Notes: generated from the letters alone by a model not told the origin. A stretch of DNA of 64,000 bases from an uncultured Oscillibacter sp. (GCA_910583695.1 CAJTZL010000001.1:1-64000); one strand, 5' to 3'; positions 33,417-42,389 are shown, counted from the stretch's first letter. Translations and numbers: made by a program.

Positions 33417-34661
33417 TCACTGTTCTTCAAACTCCGCCGGATCAAATATCTCGCATTCCAGCCGATCCCATTCCGGATACGCATTCAACCAGCTCTCCGT
33501 ATACATATCGTGAAATAAGCCCTTCAATCCCACCGGATTTACAGAAATAATTTCCATATCCGGATAGAATCGCTCTGCAAATGCCTTGAGCTTTTGATAA
33601 CCCGACAGCCATTTTGATACATAACGCTCTACGGGCTGCCAGCTGTCCACCATTTCCACGCCGTTAAAATGCCCGTTTCGGGCGCAATCGCAGCCAATTA
33701 GCAACAACCGCTTCGGCCTTGTAAAAATTGCGAACTGGATGGCCTGAAACGCAACCGTGTAGCCACCCATTAGCGGATAACTGGTTATATCTGTATAAAA
33801 CTCGTCAAAGGGCTCCCCTGGGAAAAACCGTCTCGCGTTGTTCTCTTCAATCACATATTCAGGAAATCGATCTTCAGGGACTCGCCGTTCCGTCACTTCG
33901 ACTCTTGAAAAAAACTTTACAAAATCATAGTCTTTCAGCTTTTCAGTCCATTCCGGTTCATAATGGCGGAGAAAATAGTAATCAAGATGGATATCTTCTT
34001 TCAGAAAACTTGCGTTTACGCCAATATGAGGAACTCCCTTGACTTGAGAATAGTAATTTAGGCTAGGCCCTGTTGCAACTACCGCCACCGTCTGTCCTCG
34101 ATGGCAGCCTTTAAACTCCGCGAAAGAAGCCCTATGGACCTCCCGCAGTTCATTTGCCATGCACATCATGTACAGCATGGGATGCCCCGTCGGCAGAAAG
34201 CTGGGATTATAGAGGGTCTGAAGCATTTCCACCAGATCAAAGGGGACCACCATGATCTTTCGGAATCCTGCCGCCTCACAGGCGGCCCAGGAGGTCTCCA
34301 CATTCTTCTTCACAACACAGAGCAGAATTGTCGCATCCGGCCTTTGCTTTGCCCAGGTATCCAAACTTCGGATAGGCAGCCCCGTGTTCAAAAACGTTCC
34401 AGCATCTACGACAGAGACCCGGCTGTTTGTTACGCCAATGACTTTAATGTCCGGCTCCTGCGCCAGATAGGGAATCGCTATTTTTCCAAGTCCCCCAGTC
34501 CCAAAGGCAATCAGGTCTTTGCCGACCAGATCAGCGATTAAATTTGGCTCCAACTGAAGCATACCAGTTACCTTCCTTTTTCTCCGAGGTTTGAAACTCC
34601 AAAAAGAGTGAAAGTTTCTCACTTTATTACCAAGTACAGTCTGCATGTACTGTTTTGCCAA
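33417..34661 (-). CDS. MAF-like (DUF115) motility-associated glycosyltransferase candidate
   Basis: A 414-residue protein starting at TTG 34661 (AGAGG upstream). Residues ~45-150 form a Rossmann-like domain (LIAFGTGGLGKIAIPYLAQE). The second half carries the DUF115/MAF signature: GQTVAVVATGPSLNYYSQVK, IGVNASFLKEDIHLDYYFLR and LLLIGCDCARNGHFNGVEMV. MAF proteins add nonulosonic acids to flagellin Ser/Thr. Given both Pse and Leg pathways here, this is the best candidate for that step. The frame stays open upstream past the TTG for about 17 codons (FLVKLGCLNSDSTEALAKQY) to a TAG, so the N-terminus may be shortened compared with an ancestor. Confidence 0.8.
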   Translation of the reverse strand: MAKQYMQTVLGNKVRNFHSFWSFKPRRKRKVTGMLQLEPNLIADLVGKDLIAFGTGGLGKIAIPYLAQEPDIKVIGVTNSRVSVVDAGTFLNTGLPIRSLDTWAKQRPDATILLCVVKKNVETSWAACEAAGFRKIMVVPFDLVEMLQTLYNPSFLPTGHPMLYMMCMANELREVHRASFAEFKGCHRGQTVAVVATGPSLNYYSQVKGVPHIGVNASFLKEDIHLDYYFLRHYEPEWTEKLKDYDFVKFFSRVEVTERRVPEDRFPEYVIEENNARRFFPGEPFDEFYTDITSYPLMGGYTVAFQAIQFAIFTRPKRLLLIGCDCARNGHFNGVEMVDSWQPVERYVSKWLSGYQKLKAFAERFYPDMEIISVNPVGLKGLFHDMYTESWLNAYPEWDRLECEIFDPAEFEEQ

Positions 34662-34807
34662 CGCCTCTGTGCTGTCGGAATTTAAACAGCCCAGTTTAAC
34701 CAGAAATTCCTAGTGGCCGGCAGAGATATCCAGAAAATCAGAGAGCTTTGTTCTTAGATCCTACTACCTGGAAAATTTTCTCCCGCTCAACCGCCAGTCC
34801 GCGGTGT

Positions 34808-35929
34808 TCAATTCTGCCAATCCACCGACGCATACAGCACCGTCTCATAAAACAATGGTCCATAATGCCGGAGGGAGAACCGATATTCCGGCACCAGCTC
34901 GTGGAGATAACCCATAATTGCAAGGGTATCGCCCGGCTTATGATATACGGAAATCGCCAAAAACGGCCTGTCTCTGGTAATAATGCCTGCCGCCCCCTGC
35001 AAAGCGCTCAGCTCCGCACCTTCAATGTCCATCTTGATAAATCCTACGGGTTCAGTAACTACATCATCCAAGGCAAGGATTTGAATGGAAATGCGCGCCT
35101 GTTCCCGTCCCCGGCCCAGCCAGGAATCGGTACTCTCCTGTACAATGCGGCTTCCGCCCGCTCCCTTTGAAACAAACTCCACCGTGCCAGGGCGGTTTGC
35201 CAAACCCGCTTGAATCATTCGGATATCCCGAATGCTACGGCAGCCTAACCGCCTTTCGCATTCCGCATATTGCTCCGGGTCCGGTTCAAAGGCAAAAATG
35301 CTGGAATACCGTCCCTTTGACCAATCCACAAAACGGTAATCATCTTCACAGTCATAACAGCCCGCATCAATGAACGCCGTGCCGGGACGATACTGCTCCG
35401 GGAACTCAAAATACATGCTTTGCGGGGTGCTGCATTCAAAAAAGCGAAGAATGTGATCCTGGGGAAAGCCATGTTCTCCCAGCAAGCGCTCAATTTCTGA
35501 ATAGGACCTGCCTCCGGCGCAAATGGATACATAGACGTCCTCTGCGCAACGGAAGAGCTCATCCGGTCCTATAACGGGTTTTCCCATCAGGCCGTCCGGG
35601 AACCCGGCGGGGCCCCTTCTTCCGCAAAAGCAGTAAAATTCGACTCCGCTGCGCAGCAGCGCGCTCGCCAGCTCCTGTCCACGTCCGCCTGTTCCATATA
35701 AAACAAATTTCTTCCCGCTTTCCTGCAGCCGCCGAAGGGTTTCCTTCCAGGTGCGCAGCTGTTCCAGCTGCTCCTGACGGAAGTGAGGGTTCAACTGCAA
35801 TATCTGCATCGTATTTTCTATGGACAGGTCTGCATCAAGCGCAAGCCGGGCCCAAAATATTTTTTGGGATAACTCGTCTCCCAGGCATTCATACAGCTCT
35901 CTTACTTCTTTTACCAGCCTATAATACAT
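34808..35929 (-). CDS. FkbM-family methyltransferase with N-terminal Rossmann domain
   Basis: A 373-residue protein; I chose the ATG at 35929. Residues ~70-170 form a small Rossmann domain (KFVLYGTGGRGQELASALL, then FPDGLMGKPVIGPDELF). The FkbM methyltransferase follows: AFIDAGCYDCEDDYRFVDW, SSIFAFEPDPEQYAECERRL and the family motif EPVGFIKMDIEGAELSALQG. FkbM enzymes O-methylate sugars. It lies after the 179-residue protein and before the MAF-like gene, so it probably methylates the flagellar glycan. Confidence 0.9.
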   Translation of the reverse strand: MYYRLVKEVRELYECLGDELSQKIFWARLALDADLSIENTMQILQLNPHFRQEQLEQLRTWKETLRRLQESGKKFVLYGTGGRGQELASALLRSGVEFYCFCGRRGPAGFPDGLMGKPVIGPDELFRCAEDVYVSICAGGRSYSEIERLLGEHGFPQDHILRFFECSTPQSMYFEFPEQYRPGTAFIDAGCYDCEDDYRFVDWSKGRYSSIFAFEPDPEQYAECERRLGCRSIRDIRMIQAGLANRPGTVEFVSKGAGGSRIVQESTDSWLGRGREQARISIQILALDDVVTEPVGFIKMDIEGAELSALQGAAGIITRDRPFLAISVYHKPGDTLAIMGYLHELVPEYRFSLRHYGPLFYETVLYASVDWQN

Positions 35930-35966
35930 TGCGAAACAATTTCCTTTCCCCCCTGCCCGCCGCCGC

Positions 35967-36506
35967 TCAGCCACCGGGCCAGTTCCTGATCGCTCCGTCC
36001 CAGGGCTTGACCTGATGCGCCTCCAGCAGCCAGGCCAGCACCTCCGCCAGCGTCACAATTTCGCCGGTAAACTCCCGGCGCAGAGCCTCCTCTTTCTCCG
36101 GAACACGGGCCAGATCGCAGATAACAATGCAGTCCGCCGGAGGCAGGGGATCCTCTCCCAGGCGGTAAACCGTCATATGCTCGTGTACCGCGCTGAAATT
36201 GTCCAGCTCTACGGCATAGGCGGCGGAAACCGCCTCCCGGTCCCTCAGCGCCTCGTAAAACCGGCGCCCCTCCCGGTTCATGCCCAGGATTCCAATGGTC
36301 CCAAAGCTGTGGGCAGCGAAGTACTCGCCGAGGTTCGCCCCCTTCTGCTCCAGCAGCAGCCAAGTATACAGCAAATCCCTCTCTCTGTTGGAATCCGCCA
36401 GCTCCTCTTTTTGAGCCCGATACTTTTCCAGCCACACCTTTTTTACCAGTGCGCCGCCGGAAACCGCCCCCAGGACAGCCGCCAAAGCTGCGGTCCTCTT
36501 CTTCAT
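35967..36506 (-). CDS. Membrane-anchored Rossmann-like protein of unknown function
   Basis: A 179-residue protein. The N-terminus is a hydrophobic anchor (TAALAAVLGAVSGGALVKKV) followed by a basic, helical linker. The remainder is a Rossmann-like domain: FGTIGILGMNREGRRFYEAL, ADCIVICDLARVPEKEEALR and GEIVTLAEVLAWLLEAHQV. Its form is the same as the helper domains fused to neighbouring enzymes, but no catalytic domain is attached. It overlaps the radical SAM gene by 4 bases. Function unknown. Confidence 0.78.
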   Translation of the reverse strand: MKKRTAALAAVLGAVSGGALVKKVWLEKYRAQKEELADSNRERDLLYTWLLLEQKGANLGEYFAAHSFGTIGILGMNREGRRFYEALRDREAVSAAYAVELDNFSAVHEHMTVYRLGEDPLPPADCIVICDLARVPEKEEALRREFTGEIVTLAEVLAWLLEAHQVKPWDGAIRNWPGG

Positions 36507-37900
36507 GGCTTCGCCCCCTCAAGGAACTCCTCAATGGAGACAACCGGCCCCTGGAAGCCCAGAGCGGGCAGATCGTGGAACCAGTAATGGCCCTTATGGA
36601 AATCAATGATCAGCATGGCATCCGCCATGTCCGGCCGGAAATCCTGCTTGGCGACCTTGGGAACCGGGCTGCCGTCGTCCTCCTCCTTCACCCAGGTAAG
36701 CTGGAACGCCACGTCGATTCCCGCGTCCAGGAGCATCTTCACCATGGCCTTAGAGAAGTCGTTCTTGCCGTAGTACCCCACGCGCTTTCCGCCCAGGCGG
36801 TCCATGCATTCTCTGAGGAACTCCGCCGGGGAAAGGTCGCTCTGGTAAATATCCAGCAGAAGGCGGTTGTAAACCTTCTCCTGGCTGAGGGGATGGGGCA
36901 TGGCGGGCCGGATGTTGTGACAGCCCCAGTCGTAAACCTTGGGGTCCTTCCAGCAGTCGTCCTCCAGAATCTTGAGGTATTCCTTGTGATAGGGGTGCAG
37001 GGGATTGAGAACATTCTTGAACCAGTAGGTCTCCGGGTCCATTTTGAACCAGTTGTACACCGGACGGAGCGTAATCCGATCCACCTCATATTCTCCGGAG
37101 TGTGCCAGCGTGTTCACATAGTCCGGAATTTCCTGGAAGTTGCATTCCTGAACCACGATGGTCGCTTCCAGCCACTTGATCTTGCCCTCACGCCGCAGGC
37201 TGCTGAGAAATTGCAGGTTCTTTTTCGCCTGTTCCAATTTGTCAAACCCGCCGGTCAAATAGCGATATGTCTCCCGGCGCAGGCTGTTGATGGTCACAAC
37301 CACTCTTATATTGTAATTTCCAAGGTGAGAAAACTTTTCCCAGCGGGCCTCGTCAAACAGGATTCCGTTGGTTTCAAAGTTAATCGTATAGGTATCCTGT
37401 TCCGGGCGGAGACGGCTCAAAAGTTTTACAAAGCTGGGATTCGCCAAAAATTCCCCTCCGCCGTTCATATTCAGGATGCCGGCTTTATTTGCGTAGGGAA
37501 GGATGTTCTCCAGCACGCCGTCAATTTTGTCCCGGTACTCCTGGTCCGGGCAAAACAGCTCCTTCCGGCACGTTGTACAGGCAATATTGCAGGTCAAATC
37601 ATTGGCAATGCGGATAACCTGGGGCGTCTCCGGAAGATGCGCGATTCGTTTTTGAATCTCTTCTTCCGTCAGATCAGGCAGATCGTCCCGTTCCAAAAGC
37701 GGACAGGAGGTCTTTCTGCAAAAGGCATAGGAGCCGTTTAAAATGCTCTCCCGCGCCTGTTTTGCCGCCTCACTGGTCCACATTTTCCCAAGGTCTTCCT
37801 CATACAGATTGCCAATTACGCAGTGCATCCAAGGGCACGCCCACACTTCTCCATCCCGGGAAAGATATACTTCTTTAAAGGGATAATCGCAAAATTTCAT
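36503..37900 (-). CDS. Radical SAM protein with N-terminal SPASM-like and C-terminal Rossmann domains
   Basis: A 465-residue intact protein with an unusual order. A SPASM-like cysteine region comes first (VWACPWMHCVIGNL, IWTSEA-like KMWTSEAAKQARESI, then CRKTSCPLL). The radical SAM core follows with CNIACTTCRKELFC (C104, C108, C111) and NMNGGGEFLANPSFVKLLSR as its GGE motif. The last ~90 residues form a Rossmann domain (VGYYGKNDFSKAMVKMLLDA). The family is found in capsule and glycan clusters; its reaction is unknown. It is 6 bases from the GT2 gene. Confidence 0.88.
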   Translation of the reverse strand: MKFCDYPFKEVYLSRDGEVWACPWMHCVIGNLYEEDLGKMWTSEAAKQARESILNGSYAFCRKTSCPLLERDDLPDLTEEEIQKRIAHLPETPQVIRIANDLTCNIACTTCRKELFCPDQEYRDKIDGVLENILPYANKAGILNMNGGGEFLANPSFVKLLSRLRPEQDTYTINFETNGILFDEARWEKFSHLGNYNIRVVVTINSLRRETYRYLTGGFDKLEQAKKNLQFLSSLRREGKIKWLEATIVVQECNFQEIPDYVNTLAHSGEYEVDRITLRPVYNWFKMDPETYWFKNVLNPLHPYHKEYLKILEDDCWKDPKVYDWGCHNIRPAMPHPLSQEKVYNRLLLDIYQSDLSPAEFLRECMDRLGGKRVGYYGKNDFSKAMVKMLLDAGIDVAFQLTWVKEEDDGSPVPKVAKQDFRPDMADAMLIIDFHKGHYWFHDLPALGFQGPVVSIEEFLEGAKP

Positions 37901-37906
37901 TGTAGG

Positions 37907-38860
37907 TTACTCCATTTCAATCAGGGTTTTCAAGATATACCAGCAGTACTTCCCCTTCTCGTGGCTCTGGGATACCATCTCCGCCAGATATTTCAATCTG
38001 GTGGGAGACGGGTCCTTGACGCACTCCTCCACAAAACGGCAGAAGCGGTACCCGATTCGTTTTCCAAAATGCTGGTCCCGGCGCAGAGGAACGCCGTTCT
38101 TCCTGGCCCAAGTCTCCAGACGGACGGGATACATGAACATGTCGTAGTTTCGATAGGGATTCGCGTAGTGCTGGGAGAAGTAGTTGTGCTTTCCCTTCCG
38201 GTTTACATACCGGTAGCAGGTGAGGATTTCATTGCTGCAATAGATAGGGCCCATGGTGAGCAGGAGCAGTGCGGTGGTTTTGTCTCCCACATTGCGGTGG
38301 GCCTTATAGCCAATCGTATCGTCGCCCCGGTAGGCGTTCCGGTACATCATCGTCCCGGCCTGCCCCGGAATATCCCAGCTGTCCACAAGGTCCTCCAGGG
38401 TAAACACCTTCTTGCTCCAGGCGAACTGGGGCGTGCGGGTGTAGTCCGGTTGGCCGTTCTCGTCCACAATCAGGCACTTGCCGCAGCAGGCGCTGTATTC
38501 CGGATGCACCTCCAAAAACTCCCACTGTTTTTGCAGCTTTCGGGGGTCCAGCCAGTAGTCGTCCCCTTCGAGGTACGCAATGTACTTCCCCCGTGCGCGG
38601 CGGCCCGCGTCCCAGCCGTTGCGGTTCGCACCCAGATTCTTCGTCCTCAGCACGGGGCGGATGATATCCGGACAGCGGGCCGCGTATTCCCGAATAATAT
38701 CCGGCGTCCGGTCCCCGGAGGCGTCGTCGCCAATGATAATTTCATAGCGCAGTGTTGTCTCCTGGGAGAAGACGCTGTCCAGCGCCTGGGCGATGTAGTC
38801 CTCGTGAAAATAGGTCAGCATTACAACGCTGACGTCCACCGCTTCCGCCTGAGTGCTCAT
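37907..38860 (-). CDS. Family 2 glycosyltransferase
   Basis: A 317-residue GT-A enzyme. I prefer the ATG at 38860 (MSTQAEAVDVSVVMLTYFHE). VSVVMLTYFHEDYIAQALDS, YEIIIGDDASGDRTPDIIRE and YIAYLEGDDYWLDPRKLQKQ give the nucleotide and D-x-D-type metal motifs (GDDYW). AGTMMYRNAYRG lies in the acceptor region. No membrane helix is present. It probably adds a sugar to the flagellar glycan; donor unknown. Confidence 0.92.
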   Translation of the reverse strand: MSTQAEAVDVSVVMLTYFHEDYIAQALDSVFSQETTLRYEIIIGDDASGDRTPDIIREYAARCPDIIRPVLRTKNLGANRNGWDAGRRARGKYIAYLEGDDYWLDPRKLQKQWEFLEVHPEYSACCGKCLIVDENGQPDYTRTPQFAWSKKVFTLEDLVDSWDIPGQAGTMMYRNAYRGDDTIGYKAHRNVGDKTTALLLLTMGPIYCSNEILTCYRYVNRKGKHNYFSQHYANPYRNYDMFMYPVRLETWARKNGVPLRRDQHFGKRIGYRFCRFVEECVKDPSPTRLKYLAEMVSQSHEKGKYCWYILKTLIEME

Positions 38861-38915
38861 GCCAATCCCTGCCCTTTCCTTTCTGTTGTTCCGCCGGACA
38901 GCCCGCTCCCTTTCA

Positions 38916-39134
38916 TTACTCCATGCAGGCAAGAATGTCCGCCACCGTCTTCAACGCCTTCAGCTCCTTGCCGCTGATGGTCTTTCCAAATTCGTCGTCC
39001 AGCATAGCAATCAGGGATAGCATGGCAATGGAATCCCATTCCTCCACGTCGTCCAGCGGGGTTTCTGGCTTCAGGGAGCCCTCCTCAACGTCCAGGGCCT
39101 CTTCGATCAAAGCAAGTTTCTTCGTCAGTTCCAT
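38916..39134 (-). CDS. Acyl carrier protein (first copy)
   Basis: A 72-residue acidic four-helix carrier protein. The phosphopantetheine serine is S35 in EEWDSIAMLSLIAMLDDEF. Its sequence differs from a housekeeping AcpP (which has the motif DSLD). It lies 20 bases after an SDR and 55 bases before the GT2 gene in the operon, so it is the last gene of the acyl module. It probably carries the acyl chain acted on by the neighbouring KAS-III and SDR. Confidence 0.9.
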   Translation of the reverse strand: MELTKKLALIEEALDVEEGSLKPETPLDDVEEWDSIAMLSLIAMLDDEFGKTISGKELKALKTVADILACME

Positions 39135-39154
39135 AGGTGTCTTCTCCTTTTTTC

Positions 39155-39919
39155 TTAAAATTCAAAATTGTCATTGCCGCCGGTGCTTCCGGCCGTAATG
39201 GAAATTGCCTGTCCCGTAATTTTCCCCCCGGCGTCGCTCAGGAGGTAAAGCACTGTGTCCGCAATGTCGTCCGCCGTCAGCATCCCCAGGGGATACCGCT
39301 CTTGCAGACGCTCCTCCGGCAGTAGGTGCAGGCCCGCCCCCATGGGAGTATCCACCATTTCCGGGCAGACGGCGTTGACCCGGATTCTGCGGGGAGCCAG
39401 CTCCTTTGCCGCCACGTTGAGATATGCGTTCATGGCCCCCTTGGTCGCCGCATAAATGCTCTGCCCCTTGGTTGGTCCAATGGCGGCACCGGAAGAAAGG
39501 CTGACAAAGGACGCGCCGTCGCGGCTGATGCGGCGGGAGGCAAACACCTTCAAAATCCCGAAGAGGGAAAACAGGTTGGTATCAAATGCCTCCACCAGCC
39601 GGTGTTTTTGGACGGCCGTCACCGGGCAGACCGGCGCGATTCCAACGGAAAACACACAGCCGTCCAGTTTTACGCCGTCCCTCTTCACCGCGTCCTTCAC
39701 CACGGCCTGGGCCGCATCGAAGTCCGACACGTCGCAGGGCAGAATCTCCCGGAGCCCTTCCGGGATGTGACCGGCGGTCTCCTCCAGACGCGCCTGATTC
39801 CGCCCCACAAGAAGGACTCTTGCGCCCCGCTCCCCCAGCCGGATGGCGCAGGCCCGGCCTATTCCGGAGGAGGCGCCCAGGACCATGATTTTCCGGCCCT
39901 CAAATTCACGCTGTTCCAT
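39155..39919 (-). CDS. SDR oxidoreductase, FabG-like ketoreductase candidate
   Basis: A 254-residue classical SDR. MVLGASSGIGRACAIRLGER binds NAD(P); catalytic residues are in FVSLSSGAAIGPTKGQSIYA followed by ATKGAMNAYL (Y-x-x-x-K as YAATK). PEMVDTPMGAG and GQAISITAGSTGG are typical of the C-terminus. Between an ACP and a KAS-III it most likely reduces a beta-ketoacyl-ACP. It lies 6 bases from the KAS-III gene. Confidence 0.88.
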   Translation of the reverse strand: MEQREFEGRKIMVLGASSGIGRACAIRLGERGARVLLVGRNQARLEETAGHIPEGLREILPCDVSDFDAAQAVVKDAVKRDGVKLDGCVFSVGIAPVCPVTAVQKHRLVEAFDTNLFSLFGILKVFASRRISRDGASFVSLSSGAAIGPTKGQSIYAATKGAMNAYLNVAAKELAPRRIRVNAVCPEMVDTPMGAGLHLLPEERLQERYPLGMLTADDIADTVLYLLSDAGGKITGQAISITAGSTGGNDNFEF

Positions 39920-39925
39920 ACGCCG

Positions 39926-41035
39926 TCATTCCTCAGCCTCTGCAAAATAGGAGTAATTGGTAATGCCGTCGTCGAAAACCTCGGAGGTCCTGACAACCGG
40001 CAGCACCCGGTCCATCTCCATGCTGAAATCCGCCAAAACGATACTAAGCCCAATGCCAAACGCCAGATTGAATATGCGTCTGGTTCCGCCTTGAACGCCC
40101 TCCCGGGCCGCGTAATCGCAAATGTTCAGGGCCGTGCTGGCTCCCCGGGTGTTGCCGTAGCGGTCCAGGGACCAAAGGACCTTTTCCGTCGGGGCCTTGA
40201 TCCGCTTGACCACGTTATCCACGATCATTTTGTTGGCCTGATGGATGGACACACAGTCATAGTCCTCCATCCCGCAGCCGAAATGCTCCAGGAACTCCTT
40301 TGCCGTCTTCGGCGCGTCCTTGATGCTGAAGGTAAACACATCCGTCCCGTGCATGGTTCCCTTGTCGTTGTAGGCCAGGGCGTCTTCCAGGCCGCGCTCC
40401 TTATAAAAGCCGCTGAGGGGATGCCGCCACATTCCATAGGGCGCAATTAAAGACGGATACCCCTTCCCGATGGTGCGGACGCCTACCTTTATCGGGGGGA
40501 CCGCTTCCTCTGTCCGCTCCAGCAGCGCCGCAACGCCGCAGTCCCCAAAAAGCAGGTCATCCTTCTGCATCCCCGGAAGCTCCGTGAAGGAATCCCCCAC
40601 CAGCAGCAGAACCTTCCGGCAACCGGACATCAGGTTTGCGCAAGCCATCTGGATTCCAAAGGGAAAGCCGGTGCAGCCAATGTTGGAATCGAAAACCACT
40701 CCGCAGTTCTCCAGGCCCAGCCGGTGCTGTATGACGCAGGAGGTGGGCGGTGCACAGTAGTCCGGCGTCTGTGAAAGGAAGATCAGGCCGTCAATCGCGT
40801 CCGTCTCCACTTTAAACCGGCTCAGCAGCTCCTTGGCCGCGGCAACGCAGAGGTCGGCGGCCGTCGTCCCCACGCCGATGCTGGAATACCGCTCCCAAAT
40901 GCCGGTGGACTTGCAGAACTTCTCGATCTCCCCCTCGGAAAACCGGCCGGCGTAGTCGATGATCCGCTCATGCCTGTCCGGTACGGCCGCCGCCAGAGCA
41001 GACAGCCTCACTCCTTTAAATTCATGAAAATACAT
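39926..41035 (-). CDS. 3-oxoacyl-ACP synthase III-like enzyme (first copy)
   Basis: A 369-residue FabH-fold condensing enzyme with a complete Cys-His-Asn triad: C121 in DSNIGCTGFPFGIQ, H265 in VSIHQANKMIVDN and N295 in DRYGNTRGAST. It should prime or extend a short acyl chain on an ACP with malonyl-ACP. It is longer and more divergent than housekeeping FabH (~320), which fits a specialised role. It lies between the hexapeptide acyltransferase and the SDR. Confidence 0.9.
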   Translation of the reverse strand: MYFHEFKGVRLSALAAAVPDRHERIIDYAGRFSEGEIEKFCKSTGIWERYSSIGVGTTAADLCVAAAKELLSRFKVETDAIDGLIFLSQTPDYCAPPTSCVIQHRLGLENCGVVFDSNIGCTGFPFGIQMACANLMSGCRKVLLLVGDSFTELPGMQKDDLLFGDCGVAALLERTEEAVPPIKVGVRTIGKGYPSLIAPYGMWRHPLSGFYKERGLEDALAYNDKGTMHGTDVFTFSIKDAPKTAKEFLEHFGCGMEDYDCVSIHQANKMIVDNVVKRIKAPTEKVLWSLDRYGNTRGASTALNICDYAAREGVQGGTRRIFNLAFGIGLSIVLADFSMEMDRVLPVVRTSEVFDDGITNYSYFAEAEE

Positions 41036-41056
41036 GGCACTTGTTCTCCTCGCCGT

Positions 41057-41692
41057 TTAAATATTGACCACCCGCGCAGGGTTTCCAAAAACCTTTTTCC
41101 CCGCCTTTACCCGCCGGAGAACCACGCTGCCCATGCCCACATATGCGTTGTCCTCGATTACCGCATGGGGTACGACCGCGCAACTGCCCCCGATAAAGAC
41201 TCCTTCTCCGATTTTCACGTAGCCCGTGATGTTGCAGAGGGCGGAGATGGTGGTATAGTCCCCAATTTGAACGTCATGTCCGATCAGGCTGCTCAGCAGC
41301 GTGGTAAAGTTTCCAATTTGGACGTTGTTGGACATGGAAAACCCGCCGTATATGACATTCCCCACGCCCATGGAGCTGAACTCCTTCAGATCCGCGCCCG
41401 GGTGAATGATGTTTTCAAACACGGCCCCCCTCTCCAGCAGCAGCCTGGACAGCGTCCGCTTTGCGCCGGGGTCCGCAATGGCCATGGCCAGGACGTCGTT
41501 CTCCCCGGGTGTATAGTCCACGATTCTTCCCACAACGCCATAGTCGCACTCCTTCCCGGCCAGGGGCGCTTCCGTGTCGTCCAGAAACCCCACGATATTC
41601 CATCGGGGGCCCTGGATTCGGTGAATGTCCTTGACGATCTGCAAAACCTCCCGGCCGCAGCCGCCGGCTCCGACGATGTATAAATCCTTCAT
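41057..41692 (-). CDS. NeuD/PglD-family hexapeptide N-acyltransferase
   Basis: A 211-residue protein with an N-terminal nucleotide-sugar-binding Rossmann domain (LYIVGAGGCGREVLQIVKDI) and a C-terminal left-handed beta-helix of hexapeptide repeats (VQIGNFTTLLSSLIGHDVQI, GEGVFIGGSCAVVPHAVIED, YVGMGSVVLRRV). The His of SSLIGHDVQIGD fits the catalytic residue of PglD. The family acylates a 4-amino group of a UDP-sugar. It could be the LegH step of legionaminic acid, or attach the acyl group built by this module. Confidence 0.9.
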   Translation of the reverse strand: MKDLYIVGAGGCGREVLQIVKDIHRIQGPRWNIVGFLDDTEAPLAGKECDYGVVGRIVDYTPGENDVLAMAIADPGAKRTLSRLLLERGAVFENIIHPGADLKEFSSMGVGNVIYGGFSMSNNVQIGNFTTLLSSLIGHDVQIGDYTTISALCNITGYVKIGEGVFIGGSCAVVPHAVIEDNAYVGMGSVVLRRVKAGKKVFGNPARVVNI

Positions 41693-41708
41693 GTCGACCT
41701 CCCACAGA

Positions 41709-42389
41709 TCAGGTGTCCGGGCCTTCGGAAAGAACGGTCTCCGCTCCGTGTCCGGGGAAGAGCACGCTCCCGGGGGCGATGGTCCTCAGATAGGGCCGGG
41801 TGACGGTCTCAAAATCCTTGCGGCTTCCGCCGGGCAGGCGGGTGATCACATCCAGCCCGGGAATCAGGGTATCCCCTGTGAAATACCAGTGCTTTTCCAC
41901 TTCTATGATCTGGCTCCCGGGAGAGTGGCCGGGGGTCTCCCGCAGGAACAGGTTCAAATCCTGCCAGCGGAGATTCCACTCTCCGGTATAGGTCTGATCT
42001 GCACGGCAGGCATATTCCACATCCAGATATTCCTGCAAAACCGCTTGCTCCGCTTCCAACCGTTGAGCAATGAGAGCCGCAAAATACGCGGCGGTATTTT
42101 TTCGCGGATCTTTTATACGCTCACCGCAGCGTTTGGAGCAGACCACCCGGCAGGGCAGCAGCTCCCGCAGGCGGTTGACTCCGGAAATGTGGTCGTAATG
42201 CTCATGGGTCAGAAGAATCAAACTCTCCCGAATCCCAAGCTCCCGCAAAAGGTCCTCCGCCTCCTTGGAAACGCAGGGGTCCACAATCAGACAGGAGCTC
42301 CCCGCCGCAATCAGGTACATGCTGGAGTCGATGACGGGCATGGAAAATCGGTAAACCGGATGGTCAGCAATCGGATACAAGCATTTCAC
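41709..42389 (-). CDS. Metallo-beta-lactamase-fold hydrolase
   Basis: A 226-residue MBL-fold protein. The zinc motif is LLTHEHYDHISGVNRL (H-x-H-x-D-H); further ligands occur in TPGHSPGSQIIEV, FTGDTLIPGLDV and VLFPGHGAETVLS. MBL proteins of this type hydrolyse thioesters or esters. Between two KAS-III/ACP sets it may be a thioesterase that releases or edits acyl groups. It overlaps the second KAS-III gene by 26 bases. Confidence 0.88.
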   Translation of the reverse strand: MKCLYPIADHPVYRFSMPVIDSSMYLIAAGSSCLIVDPCVSKEAEDLLRELGIRESLILLTHEHYDHISGVNRLRELLPCRVVCSKRCGERIKDPRKNTAAYFAALIAQRLEAEQAVLQEYLDVEYACRADQTYTGEWNLRWQDLNLFLRETPGHSPGSQIIEVEKHWYFTGDTLIPGLDVITRLPGGSRKDFETVTRPYLRTIAPGSVLFPGHGAETVLSEGPDT

